From assembly GCA_030606165.1 (NCBI GenBank), contig JAUWGZ010000004.1, positions 1 to 32,552 on the forward strand: a DNA stretch of 32,552 bases, written 5' to 3'. Shown one piece after another: positions 23,576-31,779 of the stretch (within the stretch, counting starts at the first letter, position 1; every line of letters begins with the position of its first letter). The position numbers and the translations under genes were made by a program. The notes beneath the pieces were generated by a model. The model searched no databases, was not told the origin of the DNA, and saw only the letters and a list, made by a program, of their open reading frames with translations. This DNA comes from Dehalococcoidia bacterium (lineage in GTDB: Bacteria; Chloroflexota; Dehalococcoidia; GIF9; AB-539-J10).

Positions 23576-24862
23576 TCAGGCACCGGGATTCATGACGCGC
23601 CCGACAAAGAGAATGGCACCCGTCTCAATGTCGCGAATCAGGAAGATGAAGGGGCGGTCTAGGGTGACTTTCACAGGAGGTTCAGGTACTGCCGTTGTTC
23701 CGACAATCACTGCGGTGGCAGCCGCAGCTTCGGTGCCTGCTTCATCCACGGCAACGAATGCCTTGTGCACAACGTCTGATATGAACAGCTCGGGTTTACC
23801 AGTCATTCCGGAAAAATCCGCGTCATGAGGAGAAAAGGCAATCGGCATGCCCATCCCGGCGAGGGTATCCTTCAGGCTGAATTCTGAGTCAAATTCAAAC
23901 TGGGGCATCGTCAGGGCGACCTCAGTAGGTTGCAGACCGCTTATAATGTCACAGACCTGCTGAGCCTGAAGTCCTTCTTCAAAAGCCTCGAACTCGCCAG
24001 CTTCGGGCAGGAAAATAACCATGGAGAGTTCATCGCCGTCATAGAGCAGCTCGACTGCCTGGTATCCTTCCCCCTCGGTGTAGCCGAATGACTCCGTCTG
24101 CTTCATCATCGGCACAGTTACCTGCCCGCCGTCAAGCAGGTAGAACGGGCCGTCTGCTGTCATGTCCTCATCGAAAGGGTACTCCCAGGCAGCATTGAAG
24201 TAGATAGCATTAGTTAGCACAAGTCGGGTCAGTTCATCAATCGCGCCTTGCGGGATAAGGTCTTCGATGCGGCCTTCTGTCTGGTCACTGACCCAATCAT
24301 TGATGGTGAGGCGGGACTTTTCCGTCTCCGTCATGAAATCAAGTATTCTCAGCCCGGCACCGTAGTTCTCGGCCAGGACATCCAGGAAGTCGGACAGGAA
24401 CTCATAATCCTTTTGCCCCCAGATGGCATTAACAATGTTCAGCCTGAATCCTTCCCCGTCCTTGCCTTCAGCACCTTCACCCCTTTTAGCAAGTTCTGCA
24501 TCGAGCCAGTTAAACGCCGGGTGCAGCTTATCCTGGTCAAGAAGGAGTTGAAGAGTATCGGCCATCTGTTGGGCGGTTTCGCCACTCGCTCCGGCATATG
24601 TCATCGCCAGCGCCAGTGAGATGCTATAAGGAGAGTAGAAAAGATTACCCTCCTCCCCTTTAAGCGCCTGATAAAGCTCGAAGGCGAAGGCGCTGTTTCC
24701 TTCAACCAGCAATGCCTGCTCACTCGTGCTGACATCCGGTGAGGTTATCCGCTCTTTATCTGATTTGAGCACCTCGCCTGCTGCCGGCTGAGCCATCTGA
24801 ATAGAGGCTATCACCGGCAGCAGCAACACTATGACTAATACGGCTATCAATCTCCTATTCAT
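23576..24862 (-). CDS. Secreted serpin (serine-protease inhibitor)
   Basis: This 428-residue serpin has a signal peptide (RRLIAVLVIVLLLPVIASIQ) and a short linker. The full serpin core shows NLFYSPYSISLALAMTYAGA, LVLTNAIYFNAAWEYPF, VHKAFVAVDEAGTEAAAAT and RPFIFLIRD. The reactive-loop hinge GTEAAAATA (about 376-384) has the small residues needed for an inhibitory serpin. Counting from the hinge puts P1 near Thr390 in VGTTAVPE, and the loop is three residues longer than in alpha-1-antitrypsin. ATG 24860-24862 is chosen because AGGAGG lies eight bases before it; an earlier GTG overlaps that site. It follows the beta-propeller gene by 87 bp and probably shares its transcript. The target protease is unknown. 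Confidence 0.92.
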   Translation of the reverse strand: MNRRLIAVLVIVLLLPVIASIQMAQPAAGEVLKSDKERITSPDVSTSEQALLVEGNSAFAFELYQALKGEEGNLFYSPYSISLALAMTYAGASGETAQQMADTLQLLLDQDKLHPAFNWLDAELAKRGEGAEGKDGEGFRLNIVNAIWGQKDYEFLSDFLDVLAENYGAGLRILDFMTETEKSRLTINDWVSDQTEGRIEDLIPQGAIDELTRLVLTNAIYFNAAWEYPFDEDMTADGPFYLLDGGQVTVPMMKQTESFGYTEGEGYQAVELLYDGDELSMVIFLPEAGEFEAFEEGLQAQQVCDIISGLQPTEVALTMPQFEFDSEFSLKDTLAGMGMPIAFSPHDADFSGMTGKPELFISDVVHKAFVAVDEAGTEAAAATAVIVGTTAVPEPPVKVTLDRPFIFLIRDIETGAILFVGRVMNPGA

Positions 24863-24949
24863 TTTGTTCACCTCCTACAAGTATTTAAACTGTTTAATTT
24901 TGCCCTTCCGTTCAAATTTGGCCATTTCGAAAACTTTTTACCTCCAGAT

Positions 24950-26947
24950 TTAGTATAAGAGTTGCACCTCATTGATGTAATCCAGATTTTCCAGGTTGTT
25001 CATCTTTATCTTAGCGTCCGAGATAGTGTAGAGAACATCGTCTATGTAAAGAGACCTCGTCACCGAGAAGGGATAGTAAAAATAGTAATAATCTTGCTCC
25101 AGTTCAGCGAGATTCTCAATATGGGTGATTCTGCCTTCCAGCCTGAGGCCTGCATCCGGGGATATATGGAATACATACGCGCCTTGCCAGACAGGCTCGC
25201 CGTAAGCCCACGAGGGAACTCCTCCAGGATGCTTTGACTGATCTACTTCTGCGACCAAAACAGGTATCACCAGCAGGTTCCTGGACTTATCAAATAGAAA
25301 TGCTTTGTGGTTCCGCAAAACCGGCGAATCGGTGCCCCTGTGACCTATTATTTCCTTGTCTATCTCCCTCGGGTTGTTGACATCGCTGACATCAAAGAGT
25401 GATATCTTGACTCCTTGATACCAGGCAAATTCCCCCTCGTCTGTTGTTTCCTTACCTATCCCTATGAGGTGGTTTTCGTCATAGGGGTGGAGATAGTCTG
25501 AGTAGCCAGTTACCTTTAAGTAGCCGAGCTCTTTAGGGTCACGGGGGTTACTGAGGTCTATCACGAATAGCGGGTCAACCTGCTTGAAGGTTACCAGATA
25601 GCCTCTCTCACCCATAAACCTGGCGGAATAGATGGTTTCCCCGGGAGCGAGGTTTTCCAGTGAGCCGGTAATGTTGAGGGCCATATCCAGGATGTATATG
25701 TGATTCCGGGATGTTCCTTCGCGGGTTGTGGTTGCCACCCTGAAGTAGCCATCATACTCATCCATGGAGAACTGATTCAGCACCATGCCGGGGACCTCGC
25801 CGCTGGCAACAGGCTCTATTTCGGCACCTTCTATATGAATCCGGTGGATAGAGGTTTTTCCAAAATCTCCTACATCCCTCCCCCACACCGGGAAGGTCAG
25901 ATAAATGTTATTCAAAGAGACATACAGGTTGCTACTGGCTCCCAGCAGGATTGTTTCATATGTCGGCTCCTGGTTATCGACCTGTGTGTTTATGGCTATA
26001 ATAGTCGTGTACATATAATAGTAGTCAGAAACATCGAAATAGTAGATATCTGTGGCAGGTATTTCCGTCTCGTTGCCGCCAGAATAAATCCTGGGAAGGT
26101 TCAGTTCATCGTCTTGTTCATACACAGGCTCGTTTATCACAACGTAAGTGTAATTGCCTATCATCCGTGAACTGACGTATTGACCATCGGCGGAAATTTC
26201 CCTTTGCAACCGGGGGTTTTCCCTGTTTGAGACATCATATACTTTGATATTGATAGATGTCTCGGGTAATATGTAACCGATGTAAGATTCCCTTACAAAG
26301 GGGGGCGGGGACATGTCATCATAATAAGGATAATAAGGTGGTCCCTCCTCAAACACGACCAGCCTATCTCCGTTGATGAATATTCCTATCGCTGTTCCCT
26401 CTAGCTCTATTTCAGACAAGACTTGAGCCTGTGCAGGAGGATACGCCTTCACGATGATAGTCCTGTTCCCCGAAACGAGATAGATATACTTTCCGTCGGT
26501 CTTAACGATATCTGCCTCGTCCACCCCGGCAACCTGTATATTGGTTGTAGCGTAGTCTGGGGCGGCGGGGGCATATACGAAGCCTTCTCCCTTTACTGCT
26601 CCACTTACGTCCAAAAGGACGACGTCCCTCCAAGGGAATGCTGTATATTGTGCGTTTGCCTTTATGAAATCTTGCAATTCCTCATAAGAAGCGAACCTGC
26701 TGATTTGATTCTCTCCCAGAAGCGCGGGCTGAGGCTCGGGCTCAATCACCGCCGAAAGTCCCAAAACCGCTATTAAAAGCAGAGCAGTAGCGACGGGGGC
26801 TAATATTTTTGCCCAATACATAATAGTCCTTTTCTTAAAATGCCCGGAGTTCAGCAAAGCCATTTTTAGTGCCTGTTTATGGCCAGTAAGTTCGATTTCC
26901 GGAGTTTCAAGGTTTTCCAGTTTCTGGATTAGGTCCTCGTGTTTCAT
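24950..26947 (-). CDS. Anti-sigma-like N-terminus fused to an extracellular beta-propeller
   Basis: This 665-residue protein has a cytoplasmic N-terminus (LIQKLENLETPEIELTGH) homologous to that of the anti-sigma-like protein of module 1. One membrane helix (about 43-66) follows, then a roughly 580-residue extracytoplasmic domain of the COG4880/PF09826 beta-propeller type: VAGVDEADIVKTDGKYIYLVSG opens it, with repeated blade patterns such as FDVSDVNNPREI and VIDLSNPRDPKELGYL. It starts 92 bp after ECF sigma gene 2 and has its own TGCAACC promoter. It probably holds the sigma factor at the membrane and senses something outside through the propeller. The family is otherwise known as secreted proteins of unknown role. 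Confidence 0.85.
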   Translation of the reverse strand: MKHEDLIQKLENLETPEIELTGHKQALKMALLNSGHFKKRTIMYWAKILAPVATALLLIAVLGLSAVIEPEPQPALLGENQISRFASYEELQDFIKANAQYTAFPWRDVVLLDVSGAVKGEGFVYAPAAPDYATTNIQVAGVDEADIVKTDGKYIYLVSGNRTIIVKAYPPAQAQVLSEIELEGTAIGIFINGDRLVVFEEGPPYYPYYDDMSPPPFVRESYIGYILPETSINIKVYDVSNRENPRLQREISADGQYVSSRMIGNYTYVVINEPVYEQDDELNLPRIYSGGNETEIPATDIYYFDVSDYYYMYTTIIAINTQVDNQEPTYETILLGASSNLYVSLNNIYLTFPVWGRDVGDFGKTSIHRIHIEGAEIEPVASGEVPGMVLNQFSMDEYDGYFRVATTTREGTSRNHIYILDMALNITGSLENLAPGETIYSARFMGERGYLVTFKQVDPLFVIDLSNPRDPKELGYLKVTGYSDYLHPYDENHLIGIGKETTDEGEFAWYQGVKISLFDVSDVNNPREIDKEIIGHRGTDSPVLRNHKAFLFDKSRNLLVIPVLVAEVDQSKHPGGVPSWAYGEPVWQGAYVFHISPDAGLRLEGRITHIENLAELEQDYYYFYYPFSVTRSLYIDDVLYTISDAKIKMNNLENLDYINEVQLLY

Positions 26948-26966
26948 AAACTTTGTCTCCTTCTAT

Positions 26967-26999
26967 TACTGTAAATGCAGGAGGCCGAAAAAGGTTGCA
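26967..26999 (-). promoter_or_regulatory. ECF-type promoter C, before the anti-sigma/propeller gene
   Basis: TGCAACC (26993-26999), an 18-bp spacer starting TTTTT, and TTACAGTA (26967-26974) on the minus strand, about 20 bp before the start codon region with its AAGGAGA ribosome site. Confidence 0.6.
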
Positions 27000-27039
27000 T
27001 TGTTTAGCCCAAAAATTCGCAAGATTTTCGTGGGGTGGT

Positions 27040-27612
27040 TTAATCTGCTTCTCTTAATTTTTCCACTGCCCGGTGGAGCAGGGATTTTATCGTTCCCTCT
27101 TTTTTCCCCAGGATTTCGGCGATTTCTTTAATCTGTTTTTGCTCAAAAAATCTGAGAGCAATGACCTCCTGGTATTTAGCAGGGAGCCGAACGATTTTTT
27201 CCTGAATTTCCAGAAAATCCTGATGTTGTTTTAATTTTTCCTGCGCTTCTATTAGTTCGCTTTCGGGGTTATGGGACGATATGGGTTCAAAACCCTGTTC
27301 CTGCAATTCCTCCAGTGATACGGATTTTTTGTATTCGGCTTTTCTAAAGTACTGGTTAATCTCGTTGGTGGCGATTTTATACAGCCACGAGGAAAAAGAG
27401 ATATTGCGCCAGCGAAATTGCCAGAGCTTCCTCAATGCCTTTAAAAATGTCTCTGAAGTAATATCCTGGGCAGCTTCAAGATTGGCAGTTCGCCTCAGGA
27501 CATAGCCAAAGATTTGGGGATAATACTGGTCATAAAGCTTGGCGAAAGCAACAGGGGCTTTTTGTGCCTGTCTGACGAGTTCCTTTTCTTCGCTTAAATC
27601 TATATTAGCCAA
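27040..27612 (-). CDS. ECF RNA polymerase sigma factor 2
   Basis: This 190-residue ECF sigma factor is clearly paralogous to sigma 1. Region 2 reads KLYDQYYPQIFGYVLRRTA...AQDITSETFLKAL and SSWLYKIATNEINQYF; region 4 reads LPAKYQEVIALRFFEQKQI and IAEILGKKEGTIKSLLHRAV. The start is a TTG (27610-27612) without a clear ribosome site; no ATG is available in frame between the promoter and region 2. It heads the module sigma / anti-sigma-propeller / serpin. The high similarity to sigma 1, including the DNA-contacting region 4 helix, implies shared promoter recognition. Confidence 0.9.
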   Translation of the reverse strand: MANIDLSEEKELVRQAQKAPVAFAKLYDQYYPQIFGYVLRRTANLEAAQDITSETFLKALRKLWQFRWRNISFSSWLYKIATNEINQYFRKAEYKKSVSLEELQEQGFEPISSHNPESELIEAQEKLKQHQDFLEIQEKIVRLPAKYQEVIALRFFEQKQIKEIAEILGKKEGTIKSLLHRAVEKLREAD

Positions 27613-27636
27613 TGGAAAAAACTAAGCGTACTTCAT

Positions 27637-27668
27637 TAGTGTAATGCACCAGTAACGATTTAGTTGCA
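27637..27668 (-). promoter_or_regulatory. ECF-type promoter D, before sigma gene 2
   Basis: TGCAACT (27662-27668), a 17-bp spacer and TTACACTA (27637-27644) on the minus strand. It lacks the TTTTT after the -35 and has T instead of the last C, so it is the most divergent of the four. Confidence 0.5.
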
Positions 27669-27783
27669 CCAAAATCTTAGTTTATACTGTATCACCCCCC
27701 CACACACTGTCAAGCGTTCTTTTTAGATTTTCGGCGGATTGGTAAAAAGCCGGTAAATTGAGTGATAGGGGCTGAGCCCCACA

Positions 27784-27865
27784 GTTGCTGGGAATGACTC
27801 AGAACCTTAAGCTATTATAATGTTATAATAAAAGAGATTCGTGACAATAGTGCACATATATAAAA
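27784..27865 (+). repeat. Two-copy AT-rich intergenic repeat, copy 2
   Basis: This is the partner of the element at 155-228; AAGAGATTCGTGACAAT is identical in both. It lies 47 bp before the glycosyltransferase start codon, and TATAAT-like stretches at 27815-27830 could serve as a promoter for that gene. A small GGGGC-TGA-GCCCC hairpin lies just upstream (27768-27780). Confidence 0.5.
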
Positions 27866-27911
27866 AAAGAAGCTCAAATGAGATTCTGCGCGCATTAGAT
27901 GTGAAGTCTTC

Positions 27912-29066
27912 ATGAAAATCGGTCTTTTCACCGACACATTCCTTCCCGACACAAATGGTGCTGTTACCGTAATCCAGATGATGGAGCAGGAACTTACCAG
28001 GGAAGGGCACGAGGTGCATATCTTCGCTCCAGCCTATCCCGGTTGGAGTGATAATGAGCCGCGTGTCCATCGCTTCTCTTCACTGAGATTCGTCTTTTAC
28101 CAAGGCATGAGGATGGGTATACCCTACAGCCGTAGAGCGTTCCAGGTGATTCCTGGTTTGGACATAATCCATTCCCACACCCCCTTCCCCCTTGGTCTTC
28201 TCGCCTCGTGGGCCTCCAAAAGATATCAAATTCCTCACGTCCACACCTACCACACTTTCTACGCAGAATACTTGCATTACCTTCCTTTACCAATACGTCC
28301 CTCGCAGCGAATGGTCAAACGGCTCAGCCGAGCCTTTTGCGACTCCTGTGATGTGGTCATCGCCCCCTCGGTTCAAATGAAGCGGGAACTCGAAGGCTAC
28401 GGGATAAACCGTCCGATTTATCCTCTCCCCTTCGGTGTAGACGAGGAGGAGTTCTCGCGTGACATTGAGTGGAATGCAAGAGCAGAGTTGGGGCTTCCAA
28501 CCGAAGACTTGTTGCTCTATGCGGGGAGACTGGGGAAAGAAAAAAACCTTCTCTTCCTTCTCCGTGCCTTTAAGCGACTCCTTTCCTACCGTGCCACTGC
28601 GAGATTGATCATCGCTGGTGACGGTCCCCAACGGCAAGCATTGCAAAGATACGCTGCCGAGCTTGGTGTTGCTCCCTACGTCATCTTTACGGGCTTTCTC
28701 GGACGAAGGCAGCTCATTGACCTCTATAAGCAGACCCTGTTCGTTTTTGCTTCCAAGACAGAGACGCAAGGGATGGTTCTGGTTGAAGCCATGATGGCAG
28801 GAAGTCCTGTGGTTGCTATTGGGGAAATGGGAGTGCTGGATATTGTTCATCATCAAGAGACAGGCATTCTGGTCGAGGAAAATGAGGATGAATTTGCGCG
28901 GGCTTGCCATAGACTCCTTGAAGATAAGACAGAGAGGGAGAAGCTGGGAAAAGCTGCTCACAAATGGGCTTGTTCACAAACTGCTCAGGTGTCTACTCGT
29001 AAGCTACTGGAAATTTATCTTGCCCCTACTGCGCGCAAATCAGCCGCTAAAATAACCCCTACGTGA
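27912..29066 (+). CDS. GT4-family glycosyltransferase (glycolipid type)
   Basis: This 384-residue glycosyltransferase has a GT-B fold. It opens MKIGLFTDTFLPDTNGAV, has HSHTPFPLGLLA in the acceptor half, and LLYAGRLGKEKN, IIAGDGPQ and the E-x7-E motif of FASKTETQGMVLVEAM in the donor half. This pattern is common in retaining sugar transferases that glucosylate or mannosylate diacylglycerol or phosphatidylinositol. No transmembrane segment is seen; the enzyme is likely peripheral at the inner membrane face. The ribosome site is weak. It diverges from the sigma-2 gene, stands alone on the plus strand and is followed by a 561-bp gap. Acceptor and sugar are not determined. Confidence 0.87.
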   Translation: MKIGLFTDTFLPDTNGAVTVIQMMEQELTREGHEVHIFAPAYPGWSDNEPRVHRFSSLRFVFYQGMRMGIPYSRRAFQVIPGLDIIHSHTPFPLGLLASWASKRYQIPHVHTYHTFYAEYLHYLPLPIRPSQRMVKRLSRAFCDSCDVVIAPSVQMKRELEGYGINRPIYPLPFGVDEEEFSRDIEWNARAELGLPTEDLLLYAGRLGKEKNLLFLLRAFKRLLSYRATARLIIAGDGPQRQALQRYAAELGVAPYVIFTGFLGRRQLIDLYKQTLFVFASKTETQGMVLVEAMMAGSPVVAIGEMGVLDIVHHQETGILVEENEDEFARACHRLLEDKTEREKLGKAAHKWACSQTAQVSTRKLLEIYLAPTARKSAAKITPT

Positions 29067-29157
29067 GTTACTCTCGAAAACCAGCCCAGGCATTCAGGAC
29101 GTCGTACAATCTGGGCGATTGTGCAACCAGCCGAGCTTCTTTCTGTTCTGTTTAATT

Positions 29158-29397
29158 TTATCCCCCCGGGGGCATCTTAACTGCGTGTTCCGCTGGAGGC
29201 TTAACAGTCTCACCCATCATCCACTCGTCACCAAGTTCAGCACGCCATTGGAGCATTTCTCGCCAGAATGTTTCATAATCTTTCTGAATAATATCGTATG
29301 CTCTGAGATTTTCCAAAGCTACGGCACTAAGGCTGGCAATTGTCTCTACAAAATGTATATCCTCGTTAGTGAATCGGTATGGCTTGCAGTGTACATG
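29158..29397 (-). pseudogene. Remnant of a GAF-domain protein (C-terminal end)
   Basis: The minus strand has a 79-codon open stretch with no start codon of its own, bounded by an in-frame TAG upstream (29398-29400) and ending at TAA 29158-29160. It reads KPYRFTNEDIHFVETIASLS and then AVALENLRAYDII, which is the last part of a GAF domain and is like the end of the GAF domain in the nearby histidine kinase (HRFTKEDVHLLHSIG). A charged tail follows. No preceding GAF sequence is seen in any frame, so this is a decayed or truncated gene. The rest of the 29067-29627 gap shows nothing I can support. Confidence 0.6.
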
Positions 29398-29627
29398 CTA
29401 GACGCTCCGACGTCGTCGAATTTGTAAACTTGCGGATTTACCGAACTCATTCCTCCGCTATCTTGGGCGAGTTGCTTAATTGGAGTAAATACAAGAGGTT
29501 GCAAATGGTCATGATTTTGTATAGGCTTAGTGGGTTGAGGAATAGCATTTTGTTCGTGGTGGGAAACCTTGTGAGTTTCCTTGCTGGCTCTGGAAAATCC
29601 AGGGCTATTTTGGTGAAGTAACTGACG

Positions 29628-30932
29628 ATGAAAAAAGGTAAGGAAGTTAAGAAAGCTGCCGGTCCAGCTAGCTCTGATTTAAATCTATCTAATCAGGGCA
29701 GCAAAGCTGAGAAATATTATCAGGGCCTTATGGCTTCGAGCCGAGTCTCGGCGGCAATCAGCGGTCTGCATGAGTTGGATGATATTCTTAGGATTGGCTT
29801 GGATAATGTGCTTAACATCATGAATGGAACCGTTGGAGGGATAATGCTCCTGGATGAGCCGAGTCAGACGCTGTTCTACCGTGTTTACCATGGTCTATCC
29901 GACAAATATGCTGAAGAGATGCGTCTTAAACTTGGGGAAGGAATCGCAGGAAAGGTAGCTCAAAGCGGCAGGGCAGTGCTACTGGAGGACATTACCTCAG
30001 AACCAGATGCCATTCGGATTGACCTGCTAAGCTTAGAGGGTTTAAGGACATTCATTTGCGTTCCCCTCCGAGCGAAGGATAATGTTCTAGGAGTGCTCAA
30101 TGTTGCTAGCCACGTGCCACATCGCTTCACCAAAGAAGACGTGCATCTCTTGCACTCGATCGGGGATCAACTTGGCACAGCCATCGAGCAGGCAAGGCTG
30201 TACGAGCGGCTGAGAAAAGCACGGGAAAGATTACGTAAACTTGCACGACAGAATCTTGTAGCAGAGGAGGAAGAACGGAGGAGGATTGCCCGTGAGCTAC
30301 ACGATGAGACCAGCCAATCGCTCTCCGGGATAGCACTTCAGCTAGAAGCACTGATGGAAATGTTCGCGAAGTCTGGTAATCAAGATGCTGAATTAATTGC
30401 TGGACTGAAGAAAGTCCAATCGCTGACAGTGCAGGTACATAAGGAAGTAAGTAGGGTAATTTCCAATCTCCACCCTGCTGTATTGGATACGCTGGGATTA
30501 GCCGCTGCTGTTCGCCAGCATGCCAACAGTAGCCTTCAGCCCTTAAACATTAACGTAACAGTGGAGGTTAAAGGGACTGAAATGAGGTTTCCTCCTGATG
30601 TAGAAGCTGCTCTTTTCCGCGCTGTTCAGGGGGCCATTGGCAATATTGTCGAGCATTCTAAAGCAAAGAATGCTTCCATAGTGCTGGTGTATCAACCAGA
30701 TGAGTTCTCGCTGAGTATTAGCGATGACGGGCAAGGATTTGATGTTTCCAAAATCACCGATGTGGAGGAAAGTGGGCGAGGCCGTGGATTATTCAGTATG
30801 AGAGAGAGGATCGGCTTCCTTGGCGGCACCAGCGGTATTGAGTCCAAGATTGGAGCTGGAACTACGGTTTGGGCCAAGATTCCAATAGGTCAAGACATTA
30901 GATATGGCGAAAATAAGAGTACTGGTGACTGA
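29628..30932 (+). CDS. Cytosolic GAF sensor histidine kinase (NarL-type partner)
   Basis: This 434-residue protein has no membrane segment: a GAF domain (about 40-195), a short coiled linker (ERLRKARERLRKLARQN), a HisKA_3 dimer domain with phospho-acceptor H225 in RRIARELHDETSQSL, and a GHKL ATPase domain (DDGQGFD near 366-372; GRGRGLFSMRERIGFLGG). The N-box reads VQGAIGN, where relatives have Glu-Ala before the Asn: the usual Glu is Gly335, while Asn339 is kept. The gene overlaps the response-regulator gene by 29 bp. The GAF ligand (small molecule, redox or gas) cannot be told; no heme or metal motif is obvious. Confidence 0.9.
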   Translation: MKKGKEVKKAAGPASSDLNLSNQGSKAEKYYQGLMASSRVSAAISGLHELDDILRIGLDNVLNIMNGTVGGIMLLDEPSQTLFYRVYHGLSDKYAEEMRLKLGEGIAGKVAQSGRAVLLEDITSEPDAIRIDLLSLEGLRTFICVPLRAKDNVLGVLNVASHVPHRFTKEDVHLLHSIGDQLGTAIEQARLYERLRKARERLRKLARQNLVAEEEERRRIARELHDETSQSLSGIALQLEALMEMFAKSGNQDAELIAGLKKVQSLTVQVHKEVSRVISNLHPAVLDTLGLAAAVRQHANSSLQPLNINVTVEVKGTEMRFPPDVEAALFRAVQGAIGNIVEHSKAKNASIVLVYQPDEFSLSISDDGQGFDVSKITDVEESGRGRGLFSMRERIGFLGGTSGIESKIGAGTTVWAKIPIGQDIRYGENKSTGD

Positions 30933-31557
30933 TGACCATGCCATCGTACGTGATGGTATTTGTGCCTTGCTTGCTCTTACCGGGGATATAGAAGCAGTAG
31001 GTGTGGCCGCCAATGGAAGGGAAGCATTGGAAATGGTCAGGGAGCTTACGCCTGATGTGGTACTCATGGATATCGCTATGCCTATTATGGGTGGGGTGGA
31101 GGCCACACGAAGGATACGCAAGGAATTTCCCAAGGTAAAAGTATTGGCGCTGACTCAATATGATGACAAAGCTTATGTATTCCCAGTGATCGAAGCCGGA
31201 GCCTGCGGCTTCATCAGTAAGACAGCAGCGTATTCGGAACTTGCCGCTGGTATCCGCTCCGTTCACCGGGGGGATTCCTTCCTGTCTCCTTCCGTAGCCA
31301 GGTTTTTGGTCGAGGATTATCAACAAGTAGCCAGTATGAAGGAGAGTCAAGATCCCTACGAGCAATTAACGAATCGGGAAAGAGAGGTTCTTAAACTGGT
31401 GGCGGAGGGGCATACTACCCAAGAAATAGCGGCTATGTTAGTTCTTAGCCCGAAAACAGTTGAGAGGCATAAGACCAATCTTATGGCCAAGCTTGATATC
31501 CACAATCGTACTGAGTTGGTCAAATATGCCCTGCGTAAGGGCATTATCACCGTCTGA
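30904..31557 (+). CDS. NarL/FixJ-family response regulator
   Basis: This 217-residue protein has a receiver domain with acidic pocket D10-D11 and phospho-acceptor D56 (VVLMDIAMP), and a C-terminal LuxR-type helix-turn-helix (LTNREREVLKLVAEGHTTQE, then LSPKTVERHKTNLMAKL). It overlaps the histidine kinase by 29 bp, so the pair is co-translated and probably functions together. Targets are unknown. Its receiver is closely similar to the second receiver of the next gene, which suggests duplication. Confidence 0.93.
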   Translation: MAKIRVLVTDDHAIVRDGICALLALTGDIEAVGVAANGREALEMVRELTPDVVLMDIAMPIMGGVEATRRIRKEFPKVKVLALTQYDDKAYVFPVIEAGACGFISKTAAYSELAAGIRSVHRGDSFLSPSVARFLVEDYQQVASMKESQDPYEQLTNREREVLKLVAEGHTTQEIAAMLVLSPKTVERHKTNLMAKLDIHNRTELVKYALRKGIITV

Positions 31558-31713
31558 GATTATTAACTCGTAGTCTTCACGGCACTACTTAATTTCCCAC
31601 ACCCCACTAATGGGTAGTGTTATCCACATAAATGAGCGATTAACTGCAGAAAATTGCGGTGATATTTCCCTACCTTCTGGGGTAAACACCTCTATTCCTT
31701 CAGTAGGCTGGGC

Positions 31714-31728
31714 ACTATACTTTATAGT
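31714..31728. promoter_or_regulatory. Palindrome in the gap before the tandem-receiver gene
   Basis: ACTATA-CTT-TATAGT is a perfect 6-3-6 inverted repeat about 52 bp before the next start codon. It contains TATACT, a good -10 hexamer, so it could be a promoter with a built-in operator. The remainder of the 222-bp gap shows only weak inverted repeats. Confidence 0.35.
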
Positions 31729-31779
31729 AGCAGGCTAAAATAAACTCCTAAAAACGTGTAGTTGGCAAGGGGGTGAAAG

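Noticed and set aside
24936..24970. Fifth ECF promoter before the serpin gene
   Set aside because: TGCAACT and TTATACTA are both present on the minus strand but almost adjacent, so the spacing is wrong for a promoter; the serpin is more likely read from the propeller transcript.
28287..28961. 224-codon minus-strand frame inside the glycosyltransferase gene
   Set aside because: The plus strand encodes a complete GT4 enzyme with all motifs; the antisense product is low-complexity and motif-free.
29119..29427. Plus-strand 102-codon frame in the gap before the histidine kinase
   Set aside because: It lacks a ribosome site and a recognisable domain, and it is antisense to the GAF remnant, which does show family signals.
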